Position numbers and translations under genes: made by a program
Notes under the pieces: model-generated
The model's database searches: none
The model's input: only the letters and a program-made list of their open reading frames with translations
What the model was told of the DNA's origin: nothing
Shown: positions 16,210 to 25,735 of the stretch, one piece after another
Layout of the letters: the number at the start of each line of letters is the position of its first letter
How positions within the stretch are numbered: position 1 is the first letter of the stretch
Source of the DNA: Paenibacillus sp. 598K
GTDB taxonomy: Bacteria; Bacillota; Bacilli; Paenibacillales; Paenibacillaceae
Assembly: GCF_003851045.1 (NCBI RefSeq)
Contig: NZ_BFBX01000001.1
Span: 36,824-100,823, forward strand
Direction of reading: 5' to 3'
Length of the DNA: 64,000 bases

Positions 16210-18034
16210 CCTCTCCTTCCCCGACCTGCAAGGTCGGCACGACCCCATCGACAATCTCCGACAGATGCTGCTCGTATAACTCGAACCGATAGAACCGCGA
16301 CATCAGATAGACCTCTCTCATCTCGGGGATGAGCAGGGCGTCAAGCGCTGCCTTCATCCTCTGCTTCGCTGTCTTGAGCTGCGCATAGCCGGACCGATGA
16401 CGCGCTCTCAGCCCCGTGGCGATCTCCTCGCTCCCACCCCCTTGCACCGCTCGGAACAACCAGGTATACAGCGGGAACTGACGGTATGCTGGCAGCTCGT
16501 AAGCGATCATGGCGGCGATCAGCTCGGCCGTCTCCCGATGGTCGCGCAGATGTGGGAGCAGTCCGGGCATCAGCTGATAGTAATCGCTGTTCGTATAGTC
16601 GCCCCAGCGATCCGGCGCGTCCTCCGGGCGCAGGCCGTGATAGTGCAGCAGGAAGCGCTGCAAATAGTCGGAGACGTCGCCCCGGCTGTTCCAGCTCCGG
16701 TCAGCGGAGTAGTAGGCGGGATAACGCGACGTCTCGAACAGCCCGTAGGGGCTGCCCAGCGCAAATGGACATGCCCAGTTGGTCGCGATGACGCCATCCA
16801 GCTGCTCCGTCAGCGCCAGCTCGCGCCAGGCCTCGATATTGGCGATCCGGTTGTGGATGACCGGATAATTCTGATCGCCGCTATCGTCCCAGCAGCGGAC
16901 GGCGGAAGCGCCGAGCACCGCCACGCCTGCCTCCCGCAGCGAGCCGATCATGCGCCGGGCGTCGGCCTTCATTTGATGCCCGCCATACAGCCAGATGACG
17001 ACGATAACCTCGGAATCAAGCGTCCGCAGCTCCTCCGGCGTCGCATGCATCAGCATGTCATGCCAGATCATCGGTCGCTTGCCGAGCGAGCGCACATGCC
17101 GGGCGAGCAGATTGACGAAGGCAATGAATGCCGCCTCGCGGCTCATGCCGGAGCGACGACAATCGTCGCATGTGCCGAGACTCCACACCTCGTCGCAGCC
17201 GATGTGCAGGTGTGTGCTGTCTGGGTGAAGCGCGGCGACCTCGATCAGTATGCCGGCCATCAGCTCGTAAGCGCCCGGTCGGTGCGGGCACAGCTCGCCG
17301 ACGGTATCCGGCGTCTCGCGCAAGCCCAGATTGGCTGGATGCTTCAGAATGTACTCGAGATGACCGAACGACTGCTGCTTCGGGATGACGGAGATATAGT
17401 GGGCTTGCGCCGTCTCCAGCAGCTGGCGATGCTGCTGCTCGCTCAGACAGAGTCTCGGGTGACGCAGATAGGCAAGATCGCCTCGGAACGGCAGCTTGTC
17501 CTCGTATTCGATGATCAGCGTGTTGAGCTTATAGTCCGCCAACTCCGCGATATAGGCCAGCATATGCTCGAAGGTAGGATAGAGGGTGCGCAGATCGAGG
17601 TAATCGCTGCGCATCGGCACATCTGCCCAGTCCGCAATCGATAGCGCTGGCACATTAGCCCCGGCGCTGGTCGCCAGTAGACGCTCCAGCGTCTTGAGTC
17701 CGTAGTACAGACCGGGAGCGGTGCAGGCATAGAGTTCTACCTGCCCGCCGCCGGTGAGCAGGACATAGCCATCATGCCGACTGCGCACTCGCTCGGCGTG
17801 AGCGGGGTGGAGGGATGCGCCGCCAGCGGACAACGCATACACGTCATGCTCCCAAGTCTCGTCCTGTACGCTGCGGAACAGCCGAGCGGCTTGGCGGTTA
17901 AGTCTGTCGTCGCGCGTCGGGATCATGAGGGTTGCGTCCAGCTCTGCCAGCTTGACGGCGTCGCCTTGCCTGGCCTCGGCGTATTGGGGCTGCGGGATCA
18001 GATGTAGCTTCATCGCCTCTGTTCCTATAGCCAT
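16196..18034 (-). CDS. Family 20 glycoside hydrolase (beta-N-acetylhexosaminidase)
   Basis: 612 residues. An N-terminal GH20b-like domain (KLHLIPQPQYAEARQGDAVKL) leads into the catalytic barrel, with the GH20 Asp-Glu pair at about D281-E282 in HIGCDEVWSLG. The glutamate is the acid/base and the aspartate positions the substrate N-acetyl group. No signal peptide, so it should act on imported oligosaccharides in the cytoplasm. ATG at 18034 has AAGGGG 8 bases upstream and overlaps the SIS gene by 10 bases; ATG at 18013 is a possible alternative. The second importer is divergent, fitting a chitooligosaccharide or N-glycan uptake locus. Confidence 0.88.
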   Translation of the reverse strand: MAIGTEAMKLHLIPQPQYAEARQGDAVKLAELDATLMIPTRDDRLNRQAARLFRSVQDETWEHDVYALSAGGASLHPAHAERVRSRHDGYVLLTGGGQVELYACTAPGLYYGLKTLERLLATSAGANVPALSIADWADVPMRSDYLDLRTLYPTFEHMLAYIAELADYKLNTLIIEYEDKLPFRGDLAYLRHPRLCLSEQQHRQLLETAQAHYISVIPKQQSFGHLEYILKHPANLGLRETPDTVGELCPHRPGAYELMAGILIEVAALHPDSTHLHIGCDEVWSLGTCDDCRRSGMSREAAFIAFVNLLARHVRSLGKRPMIWHDMLMHATPEELRTLDSEVIVVIWLYGGHQMKADARRMIGSLREAGVAVLGASAVRCWDDSGDQNYPVIHNRIANIEAWRELALTEQLDGVIATNWACPFALGSPYGLFETSRYPAYYSADRSWNSRGDVSDYLQRFLLHYHGLRPEDAPDRWGDYTNSDYYQLMPGLLPHLRDHRETAELIAAMIAYELPAYRQFPLYTWLFRAVQGGGSEEIATGLRARHRSGYAQLKTAKQRMKAALDALLIPEMREVYLMSRFYRFELYEQHLSEIVDGVVPTLQVGEGEDEHA

Positions 18035-18789
18035 CGGACTCGCCCCTTGAACCGCTCGATGAATTGATTGTTCCACTCGTCGCCTCCCGGTACATTGCCG
18101 CTCCGCCATACCGGCGCCTCGACCCCTCGCTCCGCAAGCACGGCTGCTGTCGTCATCATAAGCGAGTTCAGCAGGAAGGCGTTGGCGAAGGTCGAGGTCG
18201 AGCCCATCTTCGGCTCGATGCCGTCGATCTGAATCGCTGCATCCCCCGGCTTAACTTTGGAATCCAGCACATAATCGCATAGCTCGTACAGGTTGCTGCC
18301 GGACGGATGCCTGGCAATATGCGATTTCGGCACGGCGTCCGCATGACCGACCGAGGTGACGGCGACCGTCGTCACGCCGCGGCGACGGGCCTCGAGAGCG
18401 GCGTCTACACAGGCGGTATTGATACCGTACGCATTGGCGATAATCAGGATATCGCCGCTCGCCAGCCGGTTATCCTCGATGACGAGCGCGCCGTAGCCGG
18501 GCGTACGCTCGACCGCCATGGAGCGCAGCGCGCCGTTGGAGATCATCGTCCCTTCATCCAGGATGGCGCTGATATGCATGAGACCGCCGGCGCGGAAGAA
18601 CACCTCCGTTGCATTCATATTAGAGTGCCCGCCAGGACCATACAAATACACCAGCTTGTCCTCGGCGATATGATCGGCGAGCAGCGTCGCCACCTCCATC
18701 AGCGGCTCATGCGGACTGCTCTCGATCTCGTGCAGCAAGCCTGTGATATACATCAGATAACGCGACATGATTGATTTGTGATCATTCAT
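18025..18789 (-). CDS. SIS-domain (sugar isomerase-like) protein
   Basis: 254 residues. The sugar-phosphate-binding SIS fold is suggested by VYLYGPGGHSNMNATEVFFRAGG, then GDILIIANAYGINTACVDAALEARRRGVTTVAVTS, a pattern of phosphosugar-binding proteins (UPF0309-like). ATG at 18789 follows GGAGG and removes a 29-residue upstream extension. First gene of the minus-strand operon with GH20 and GNAT; a role in handling phosphorylated amino sugars is inferred from this company. Confidence 0.82.
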   Translation of the reverse strand: MNDHKSIMSRYLMYITGLLHEIESSPHEPLMEVATLLADHIAEDKLVYLYGPGGHSNMNATEVFFRAGGLMHISAILDEGTMISNGALRSMAVERTPGYGALVIEDNRLASGDILIIANAYGINTACVDAALEARRRGVTTVAVTSVGHADAVPKSHIARHPSGSNLYELCDYVLDSKVKPGDAAIQIDGIEPKMGSTSTFANAFLLNSLMMTTAAVLAERGVEAPVWRSGNVPGGDEWNNQFIERFKGRVRWL

Positions 18790-18863
18790 TAATAAACCTC
18801 CAATCTGTAGATGGTTTGAAGGTAACAAAGTGGGCCGGGGCTGTAAATCAACTATTTTGTGCA

Positions 18864-18935
18864 ATAAGACGCTCATTTTTACCTTGTCGAAAAAGAGTAA
18901 AAATAGTGTGCAAACAGGTCAGAATTGCGTCTTAT
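18864..18935. promoter_or_regulatory. Divergent intergenic region with inverted GCGTCTTAT copies
   Basis: GCGTCTTAT occurs on the plus strand at 18927-18935 and on the minus strand at 18864-18872, one facing each gene. TAAAAAT also occurs in both orientations between them. The arrangement suggests one regulator controlling the SIS-GH20-GNAT operon and the importer operon together. Confidence 0.4.
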
Positions 18936-18954
18936 GCGGGCTGTGAATGCTCCC

Positions 18955-18960
18955 TATAAT
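18955..18960 (+). promoter_or_regulatory. Promoter -10 box for the second sugar importer
   Basis: A consensus TATAAT lies 44 bases upstream of the chosen permease start. The -35 (TTATGC at 17-bp spacing) is poor, so an activator such as a YesN-type regulator is likely. Confidence 0.45.
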
Positions 18961-19003
18961 GGGGGTAATCTCACATTCGCAAGTGACAAGGAGGCGAACC
19001 CCA

Positions 19004-19942
19004 TTGAATTCCGCCCTTCATCGCGCAGAGCGAACGGCGCAGTCTCCAGCGCGGCGCGGCAGCCGGCTTAGGCGGAGGGAGACGGCGATGGGCCTGCTGT
19101 TTGTAGGTCCGATGCTGCTCGGCGTGATCGTGTTTCTGCTGATGCCGCTTATTTTTTCCTTCATCCTCAGCTTCAGCAACTGGTCGTTTGTAACCGGGTT
19201 CGACCGCATTACGTTTAACGGCCTGGACAATTATCGACAGCTGCTAAGCGACGAAGTGTTCGGCAAGTCGGTCGTCAACAACTTCGTCATGCTGCTCGCC
19301 GTTCCGATCGGCATGGCGATCGCGCTCGTGCTGGCGATCCTGATCAACAGCCGGGTGTATGCCTCAGGCGCCTTCAAGGTCATCTACTTTATGCCGCAGA
19401 TCTCCAGCGTCGTTGCGGTTGCGGTCGTCTGGCAGGTGCTGTTTCACCCGTCCTTCGGACCGGTCAACTCGTTCCTGATGAATCTCGGGGTCGATAATCC
19501 GCCGCGCTGGCTCGCCGATACGACGTTTGCGCTGCCCTCGGTCATGATGCTGATGATCTGGATCGATCTTGGCGTCGCGCTCATTATTTATATCGCCGGA
19601 CTGAAGAACATCCCGGCCGACCTGTATGAGGCCGCTCGGATCGACGGGGCATCGACATTTGTACAGTTTCGCTCGATTACGTTGCCGCTGCTGACGCCGA
19701 CCACCTTTTTCCTGCTGATCACCGGGTTTATGGGCAACTTCAAGTCGTTTGCCTTGATCAAGGTGCTGACCGACGGCGGACCTGCCAACTCGACGTCCGT
19801 CATCGTGTACGACATGTATCAGACGGCGTTTACGGAGCTGCAGACCGGCTATGCGTCGGCGATGGTCGTCGTATTGTTCGTCATCCTGCTCGCGATCACC
19901 GCGATTCAGTGGTTCGGGCAGAAGTACTGGGTGAAATATTGA
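19004..19942 (+). CDS. Sugar ABC transporter permease, MalF/UgpA type
   Basis: 312 residues. TTG at 19004 is used because AAGGAGG lies about 9 bases upstream; the in-frame ATG at 18947 overlaps the promoter. After a basic N-terminus (SRLRRRETAMG) there are six membrane helices, with EAA loop EAARIDGASTFVQFRSITLP. First gene of the permease-permease-binding protein cluster; the ATPase is presumably encoded elsewhere. Confidence 0.92.
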   Translation: MNSALHRAERTAQSPARRGSRLRRRETAMGLLFVGPMLLGVIVFLLMPLIFSFILSFSNWSFVTGFDRITFNGLDNYRQLLSDEVFGKSVVNNFVMLLAVPIGMAIALVLAILINSRVYASGAFKVIYFMPQISSVVAVAVVWQVLFHPSFGPVNSFLMNLGVDNPPRWLADTTFALPSVMMLMIWIDLGVALIIYIAGLKNIPADLYEAARIDGASTFVQFRSITLPLLTPTTFFLLITGFMGNFKSFALIKVLTDGGPANSTSVIVYDMYQTAFTELQTGYASAMVVVLFVILLAITAIQWFGQKYWVKY

Positions 19943-19967
19943 ATCGGAGGAAAGGAGGGGACGACAA

Positions 19968-20807
19968 GTGCTCCTGTTCAAACGTATCGATTGGCTCAAG
20001 GCGCTCACGACAGTGCTCATGGCAGCGGTCGGCATCATCTTCCTGCTGCCGTTCGTGTGGATGGTGTCGGCATCGCTGAAGCCGGAGACGGAGGTGTTCA
20101 ACTATCCGGTGGAATGGATTCCGACCAGTTGGCGGGCAGGCTTCAATTACAGCTCCGTCTGGTTCGGACAAGCTAACTTCGGGCTGTACTATTGGAATTC
20201 GGTGAAGGTCGCGCTGCTGACGACCGGGCTGTCGGTGCTCGTATCGAGCATGGCTGCTTACGGGTTTACGAAGATTCGCTTCAAGGGACGCAATGGGATG
20301 TTCCTGCTCGTGTTGGCCACCTACATGATTCCGGTCGAGGCGACCTTGGTGCCGTTGTTCATTTTGTTTCGGTTGCTTGGGCTGTACGACACGCATACCG
20401 GTCTTGTTTTGCTGGGCGGCTTCAGTGTCCTTGGCACCTTTTTGCTGCGGCAGTTTTTCGCCTCCGTCTCCGATGAATTTATCGAGTCGGCGCAGATCGA
20501 CGGAGCCGGCCATATCCGGATCTTTGCCTCGATTATGCTGCCGTTGGCGCGTCCGGCGATTGCCACCTATGCGATTTTGCGTTTTATCTGGACGTGGAAC
20601 GACTTCCAGACGCCGTTTATTTTCCTAAGCGACAAGGCGCGCTTTACGCTGCAGCTCGGCATGAACGCCTTTGCCGATCGCAACGGCGCCTTCTACTCCC
20701 TGATCATGGCTGCTTCGGTATCGGCTATCGTGCCGCTCCTGATCGTCTTCATCCTCGGTCAGAAGCATGTCATCGAGGGCATCTCCGTAGGGGGGGTGAA
20801 GGGCTAA
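19968..20807 (+). CDS. Sugar ABC transporter permease, MalG type
   Basis: 279 residues, GTG start with AAAGGAGGGG upstream. Six membrane helices, EAA-like loop ESAQIDGAGHIRIFASIMLP and C-terminal KHVIEGISVGGVKG, typical of MalG-type subunits. Partners the permease encoded 25 bases upstream. Confidence 0.92.
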   Translation: MLLFKRIDWLKALTTVLMAAVGIIFLLPFVWMVSASLKPETEVFNYPVEWIPTSWRAGFNYSSVWFGQANFGLYYWNSVKVALLTTGLSVLVSSMAAYGFTKIRFKGRNGMFLLVLATYMIPVEATLVPLFILFRLLGLYDTHTGLVLLGGFSVLGTFLLRQFFASVSDEFIESAQIDGAGHIRIFASIMLPLARPAIATYAILRFIWTWNDFQTPFIFLSDKARFTLQLGMNAFADRNGAFYSLIMAASVSAIVPLLIVFILGQKHVIEGISVGGVKG

Positions 20808-20887
20808 GAGACGATACGCAAATGATGGATGGCTGCAACCGGTCGCAACAAAAATGAAGTACACTATGTCCAAGGGGTGGTTAACGA

Positions 20888-22240
20888 ATGAAGAAGAAAC
20901 TAGGTTCGGTGCTCGTCGGAATGTCGCTGCTGGCAGGTCTGATGGCAGGGTGCGGCTCATCCACAGACAACAATCCTGCTCCATCGCCGACTCCCTCTGA
21001 AGGGAACGGTAACGGAGCGGCGCCAGTCGAGGAGGTTGTGCTGCGGGTAGCGCATTGGCTGCCGTCAAGCGAGATGTCCCCGATCATCGATGCTTATGAG
21101 AAAAGTCATGCCGGCGTAAAGATCGACTATGTCGAGCTGTCGGATAGCGGCGACTCGGTCGCAGGCATGCAAAAGCTCGACTTGCTGGTCGCCTCTGGCG
21201 AAAAGCTGGATGTCACCTTCATGCCGGGCGCGACCGATTATTCGCAACGGGCAGGCCTCGGCTTGCTGGCGTCGCTTAATGAGATGATCGCAGCCGAAGG
21301 TATCGATCTGAACGGCACCTACTTGCTCGATCCGTCCATCGACGGCACCGTGTACGCGCTGCCGGATACGCTGGAAAATTATTTCGTCCTGCTCAACAAG
21401 GATATGCTGGATGCGGCGGGGCTTGAGGTGCCGACCGACTGGACGTGGGACGAGTATCTGGACTATGCTCAGAAGCTGACGACCGGTACGGGCGCAGCGA
21501 AGGTTTACGGCACTTATTTCCATACCTGGCCGATGTACTGGCAGCTCGCTCAGATCAATCAGATGAAAGCGAACAATCTGTACACCGACGGCAAACAGAA
21601 TGTCGACTCTCCCGAGATCCGGCTCTCCTTGGAATTGCGCTCGAAGGGGGAAAAGGCGGGCACGGCGACGCCTTATGCCGATACGATCTCGCAGAAGCTC
21701 GCGTATCGGTCGGAATTTTTCTCCAAGCGCGCCGCGATGATCGTCACAGGCAACTGGATGATCAAGGAAGCGGGCGGCTCCGAGCAATTCCCGGCGAGCT
21801 TCACGACGGCGTTCGCGCCGATGCCTTCCAACGGCGAAGGCCAGCCGTCCGGGGTTAGCATCGCCAACGGCAACTTCGCGGCGATCCTCGACAAATCGGC
21901 GAACAAGCAGGCTGCGTACGACTTTATCCGCTGGCACTCGACGGAGGGCGGCGAGCTCAAAAACGTATACTCCGCCTGGAAAGAGCAGGATGCGGATCAG
22001 TATATCAACGGCGTCAAGTCGCATGCGCTCAGCCCGGATCTGATCGACGAAGCCTCGCTCACCTATGTGATGAAGCACTTCCAGGCAGCGCCGCTGAATG
22101 TGCCGCCAGCCTATCAGGCCCAGCTGGAGCAAGCCTACACGGCGCAGACGGAGCTGTTCATCCTCGGCCAGCAGGACCTCGAGACGACGATCACCAAGAC
22201 GACGACAGAGGTGCAGGCGATTGTCGACGCCAACCAATAA
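20888..22240 (+). CDS. Sugar ABC transporter substrate-binding lipoprotein
   Basis: 450 residues. Lipoprotein signal peptide with lipobox LMAGC (Cys22), then an Asn/Pro/Ser-rich spacer and a family 1 solute-binding fold (FVLLNKDMLDAAGLEVPTDW; WMIKEAGGSEQFPASF). AAGGGG lies upstream of the ATG. Unlike the first importer, the binding protein comes after the permeases. The divergent GH20/SIS genes point to N-acetylated oligosaccharides as cargo, by inference. Confidence 0.93.
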   Translation: MKKKLGSVLVGMSLLAGLMAGCGSSTDNNPAPSPTPSEGNGNGAAPVEEVVLRVAHWLPSSEMSPIIDAYEKSHAGVKIDYVELSDSGDSVAGMQKLDLLVASGEKLDVTFMPGATDYSQRAGLGLLASLNEMIAAEGIDLNGTYLLDPSIDGTVYALPDTLENYFVLLNKDMLDAAGLEVPTDWTWDEYLDYAQKLTTGTGAAKVYGTYFHTWPMYWQLAQINQMKANNLYTDGKQNVDSPEIRLSLELRSKGEKAGTATPYADTISQKLAYRSEFFSKRAAMIVTGNWMIKEAGGSEQFPASFTTAFAPMPSNGEGQPSGVSIANGNFAAILDKSANKQAAYDFIRWHSTEGGELKNVYSAWKEQDADQYINGVKSHALSPDLIDEASLTYVMKHFQAAPLNVPPAYQAQLEQAYTAQTELFILGQQDLETTITKTTTEVQAIVDANQ

Positions 22241-22330
22241 TAGGGACTCACAAAGCGGGATGAAATCGGTATAATAAGATTATCAGGATCATAAGACTGT
22301 CAAGGCATAGCACAGAAGGAGGATCGATGG

Positions 22331-24145
22331 ATGTCGACACGTTGGCGGCTCGGATTTCGCAACAAGCTGCTGCTCGCTTCTGTGCTATGCCTATTCGTCC
22401 CGGCGGCCGTCACGCTGTACATCTCCAACTCCAACACCGAGCAGGTCGTGCAGCAGCAAGTGATCGACAACGAACGGCGCTTGCTCGAGCGCGAGGGCAG
22501 CTATGTATCCAACCTGATCAGTACGATGGTGCTGGTGGCGAATTATATCCAGTTCGATCCGGGTATCAACCGCGCGCTCAATCAGAACTGGCAGCGCACC
22601 CGGCTGAATCAGACCGATGAATTTACCAACCTGCTCGACTTCAAGGAAATTACGGACAAGCTACAAAGCGTCACGACGATGATGCCCAAAACGTTCGTCA
22701 CGATTGTGATGGAGGACGGGCAGTCCTTTACCAATTATCCGTACAACGGATTCCGGGCGGGAGAGCTGTACGAGCAGCCTTGGATGCAGGAGGTGCTGGC
22801 GCGGCCGGCGTTCGAGCTATACTGGGCCGGCACGCTAGACAACTACATCCCCTCCCTCGTCTCTGCGAGCCCGCTGGTGCTGACGATCGCCCGCAACCTG
22901 CGCACCTCTGTGCATGCATCCTATGCGATCATCCTCGTCAGTATGGACGAGCAACAAATCAGCGAGAACTTCGGTCCAGGCGATAACGGGCAGATGACGC
23001 TGCTGCTCGCGCCCGACGGCACCGTCGCTGCTGCCCGGGACAAGGCGCAGATCGGACAGGCGTTCTCCTTTGCCGATCGGCTGGGGGCCTCCGGCGAGTC
23101 GGTGTTCGTCGAGCATAAGGACAAGACGTATCTGCTGACGTCGCAAGAGATCCCTTATGGCGGCTACCGGCTCGTCAGTCTGTCTCAGTACGACCAGGCG
23201 GTCGGGCAGGTGAGCAGCACGCACCGCTGGAGCGTCGCGATCCAGATGCTGACGGCGTTGTTTTTCCTGCTCGTCATGATCGTACTGGTGCGGCAGGTGA
23301 CCAAGCCGATCGTCCATCTTGGCGGCGTCGCCGCCAAGGTCGAGCGGGAGGAGCTGAGCATCCGCTCCGGCATCCGGGGCTCGGACGAGATCGGCAAGCT
23401 CGGACGGTCATTCGACCATATGCTCGATCGACTCGAGCAGACGATCGGCCAGATCAAGGCGGAGCAGGAGCAAAAGCGGCTGGCGGAGCTGGCGATGCTG
23501 CAATCGCAGATCAATCCGCACTTCCTGTTCAATATCCTCAATTCGATCCGCCTCCGCTTGCTCATGAAGGGAGACGCCGAGCATGCGGAGCTGCTCCAGA
23601 CGCTGTCCGGCCTGCTGCGCATGACGATCCAGCAGCGGCAGGAGTTCACGACGCTGCAGGATGAGCTGCATGTCATCCGCAGCTACGTGGAGCTGCTCAA
23701 TTTCCGGCAGGGCGATCAAGTGCTGCTGCTTATCCACTGTCCCGCCGAGCATCTGGATGCTAGGCTGCCGCGCTTCCTGCTGCAGCCGATCATCGAGAAC
23801 GCTTATATTCACGGCTTGCGGCAGGAGGGCGGGACGATCGCGATCCGTGTCGATCGGATGGATGGACGGCTGCTCATCGAGATCGAGGATGACGGTGCCG
23901 GCATGACGGAGGAGGAGCTTGCGCGCTTGCGCTCCCGGCTCAGCCGGGATGCTGCCTGGACGCCGGCGCAGCCGCGACGCGGCAATCTGGCGTCGATCGG
24001 ATTGTCCAATGTATGCGAGCGATTGTATTTGACCTTCGGGTCCGATTATGATTTGTCTGTGGAGAGCGTTCCCGACGAAGGGACGCTTTTCCGTCTTAAT
24101 CTTCCGGATCATCAGTCCGCAGCCATCGAGGAGAGGGAGAGGTGA
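22331..24145 (+). CDS. YesM-type sensor histidine kinase
   Basis: 604 residues. Membrane helix near 13-30, extracytoplasmic sensor region, second helix near 298-318, HAMP, histidine in SQINPHFLFNILNSI (near residue 397), ATPase motifs IIENAYIHGL and EIEDDGAGM. ATG at 22331 has AGGAGG 8 bases upstream. TATAAT at 22270 may give it its own promoter. It forms a pair with the regulator 6 bases downstream. Confidence 0.93.
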   Translation: MSTRWRLGFRNKLLLASVLCLFVPAAVTLYISNSNTEQVVQQQVIDNERRLLEREGSYVSNLISTMVLVANYIQFDPGINRALNQNWQRTRLNQTDEFTNLLDFKEITDKLQSVTTMMPKTFVTIVMEDGQSFTNYPYNGFRAGELYEQPWMQEVLARPAFELYWAGTLDNYIPSLVSASPLVLTIARNLRTSVHASYAIILVSMDEQQISENFGPGDNGQMTLLLAPDGTVAAARDKAQIGQAFSFADRLGASGESVFVEHKDKTYLLTSQEIPYGGYRLVSLSQYDQAVGQVSSTHRWSVAIQMLTALFFLLVMIVLVRQVTKPIVHLGGVAAKVEREELSIRSGIRGSDEIGKLGRSFDHMLDRLEQTIGQIKAEQEQKRLAELAMLQSQINPHFLFNILNSIRLRLLMKGDAEHAELLQTLSGLLRMTIQQRQEFTTLQDELHVIRSYVELLNFRQGDQVLLLIHCPAEHLDARLPRFLLQPIIENAYIHGLRQEGGTIAIRVDRMDGRLLIEIEDDGAGMTEEELARLRSRLSRDAAWTPAQPRRGNLASIGLSNVCERLYLTFGSDYDLSVESVPDEGTLFRLNLPDHQSAAIEERER

Positions 24146-24151
24146 CGTTCG

Positions 24152-25705
24152 ATGTATCGTGTCATGCTGGTCGACGACGATCTGCCTGTGCTGGAATTTC
24201 TGAGCAGTGCCATCCCGTGGGCGGAGTTCGGCATGGAGGTGCGACATTGCTGCAAGAACGGCGCGATCGCCCTGGAGCGGGCCATCGAAGAGATGCCTGA
24301 TCTGGTCATTACTGACATTGGCATGCCAGTGATGGACGGGCTGGAGCTGCTGCGGGAGCTGAGGAGCCGCGATGCGCGCATCCGTGCAGTGGTGCTGTCC
24401 TGCATGAATGAATTCAGCTATGCCCAGCAGGCGATCAAGCTCCAGGTCGTCGATTATCTGCTGAAGGAGACGATGACCGTCCCGACGATCGTCGAGCTGC
24501 TCGGGCGTGTCGCCGCCGATCTGGCTCAGGAGCGCCAGGAGGCTGTAAGGAGCGAGACCTTGGCGAGTCTGCACGGACTTGGCGCCTCGCTCCGCAAGCG
24601 CAGCTTCCTGGAGAACGCAGCTCGCGATGGACGGGAGGACAATGGTTGGGAGCAGGAGGCCGTTGCGCTCGGCTTGCCGGAGCAGGGCGAGATGGCTGTC
24701 GCGCTCTGTCGCCTCGACGGACCGGAGACGGCGGACCGGCAGTGGCCCGAACGACTGGAAGCTGCAGCGAGCGATGCGTCTCTGCTCTGTCTGCCGCGCG
24801 ACGAACAGACCTGTGTGCTGATTGCTTGGGGAGATGCTACTGGCGTACTGACGGCGGCTCGGCTGCATCCGCTGCGGGAGCGACTGGAGCAGGCCGTCGG
24901 CGAGCCGGTATCGTTGCTCTCGATCGACGGGATTCATGGCATCGGGCCGTTGCGCCCCGCGCTGGCCAAGCTGCTGGCGAGCGGCCTGGATTACGCCTTT
25001 TACCTACCGGATCGCTCGGCGGCGGATCTGAGTGCGTTGCCTCCGTTTGCGAGTGAGGATGTGGTGCTGCTGTGCACCGATCTGGCGCGTCAGATGCGCG
25101 AGGCATTCCTCCAGGAAGATGAGGAACGGATCACGCTGCTGTTGCAGGAGTGGATGACGCTGGCCCGCGACCAGCGTATCCTACCTGGCACCGTCAGAGA
25201 GTGGACCTTCAAGATGCTGTATGACAACCAAGCGTCGCTGCTGGCCCGCGCGCCGTTTCCGTCGCGATTTTCGCTGGAGATGCTATACGCCTCATTGTCC
25301 GCGATTGGCCGGGTCGAGGAGCTGGCGGCTTGGACACGACTGCGCTTCCTCGAGCGGCTGGAGGCGGTGCGCGGCCTCGCCGGCGGATCGGGGCGTCAGG
25401 AGATCCTCCAGGCCAAGCGGTATGTCGACCGCCATGTGCATAGCCGGATTACGCTGGAGGAGGCAGCCGGACATATCTCGCTTAATCCCAGCTATTTTAG
25501 CCGCCTCTTCAAGAAGGAGACCGGCATGAGCTTCATCCACTATGTGACGCTCGTCAAGATGGAGCGGGCCAAGGAGATGCTCAGCCAATCGTCGGACAGT
25601 GTCGAACGGGTATCGGAGCAGCTCGGCTATGAGAACAAGAGTTACTTTGCCAAGGTATTCAAGATGCATACGGGAAAAGCGCCCGGCGAATATCGCCGGG
25701 CGTAA
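24152..25705 (+). CDS. YesN-type response regulator (REC plus AraC domain)
   Basis: 517 residues. Receiver domain with DDD at 8-10 and phospho-acceptor D55 in VITDIGMPV; C-terminal AraC double HTH (ITLEEAAGHISLNPSYFSRLF; VERVSEQLGYENKSYFAKVFKMHTGKAPGEY). Expected to be driven by the kinase upstream and to control the importer at 19004-22240. A perfect hairpin overlaps the last codons. Confidence 0.93.
   Translation: MYRVMLVDDDLPVLEFLSSAIPWAEFGMEVRHCCKNGAIALERAIEEMPDLVITDIGMPVMDGLELLRELRSRDARIRAVVLSCMNEFSYAQQAIKLQVVDYLLKETMTVPTIVELLGRVAADLAQERQEAVRSETLASLHGLGASLRKRSFLENAARDGREDNGWEQEAVALGLPEQGEMAVALCRLDGPETADRQWPERLEAAASDASLLCLPRDEQTCVLIAWGDATGVLTAARLHPLRERLEQAVGEPVSLLSIDGIHGIGPLRPALAKLLASGLDYAFYLPDRSAADLSALPPFASEDVVLLCTDLARQMREAFLQEDEERITLLLQEWMTLARDQRILPGTVREWTFKMLYDNQASLLARAPFPSRFSLEMLYASLSAIGRVEELAAWTRLRFLERLEAVRGLAGGSGRQEILQAKRYVDRHVHSRITLEEAAGHISLNPSYFSRLFKKETGMSFIHYVTLVKMERAKEMLSQSSDSVERVSEQLGYENKSYFAKVFKMHTGKAPGEYRRA
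25681..25701 (+). terminator. Hairpin at the 3' end of the response regulator gene
   Basis: GCCCGGCGA/TCGCCGGGC is a perfect 9-bp stem with a 3-base loop. It has no following T run, so termination is uncertain. Confidence 0.35.
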
Positions 25706-25735
25706 AGTACCTGAGGGAAGGTAAAAAGGAGAATC

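Noticed and set aside
16397..17644. A 415-codon plus-strand frame
   Set aside because: It is antisense to the GH20 gene, whose catalytic motif and neighbours are clear. High GC content produces long antisense frames throughout this window.
21065..22237. A 390-codon minus-strand frame
   Set aside because: Antisense of the second sugar-binding lipoprotein gene; no recognisable motifs.
23408..24937. A 509-codon minus-strand frame across the kinase/regulator junction
   Set aside because: It runs opposite to two well-defined genes and shows no domain pattern; its composition is the usual Arg/Leu/Gln-rich antisense type.
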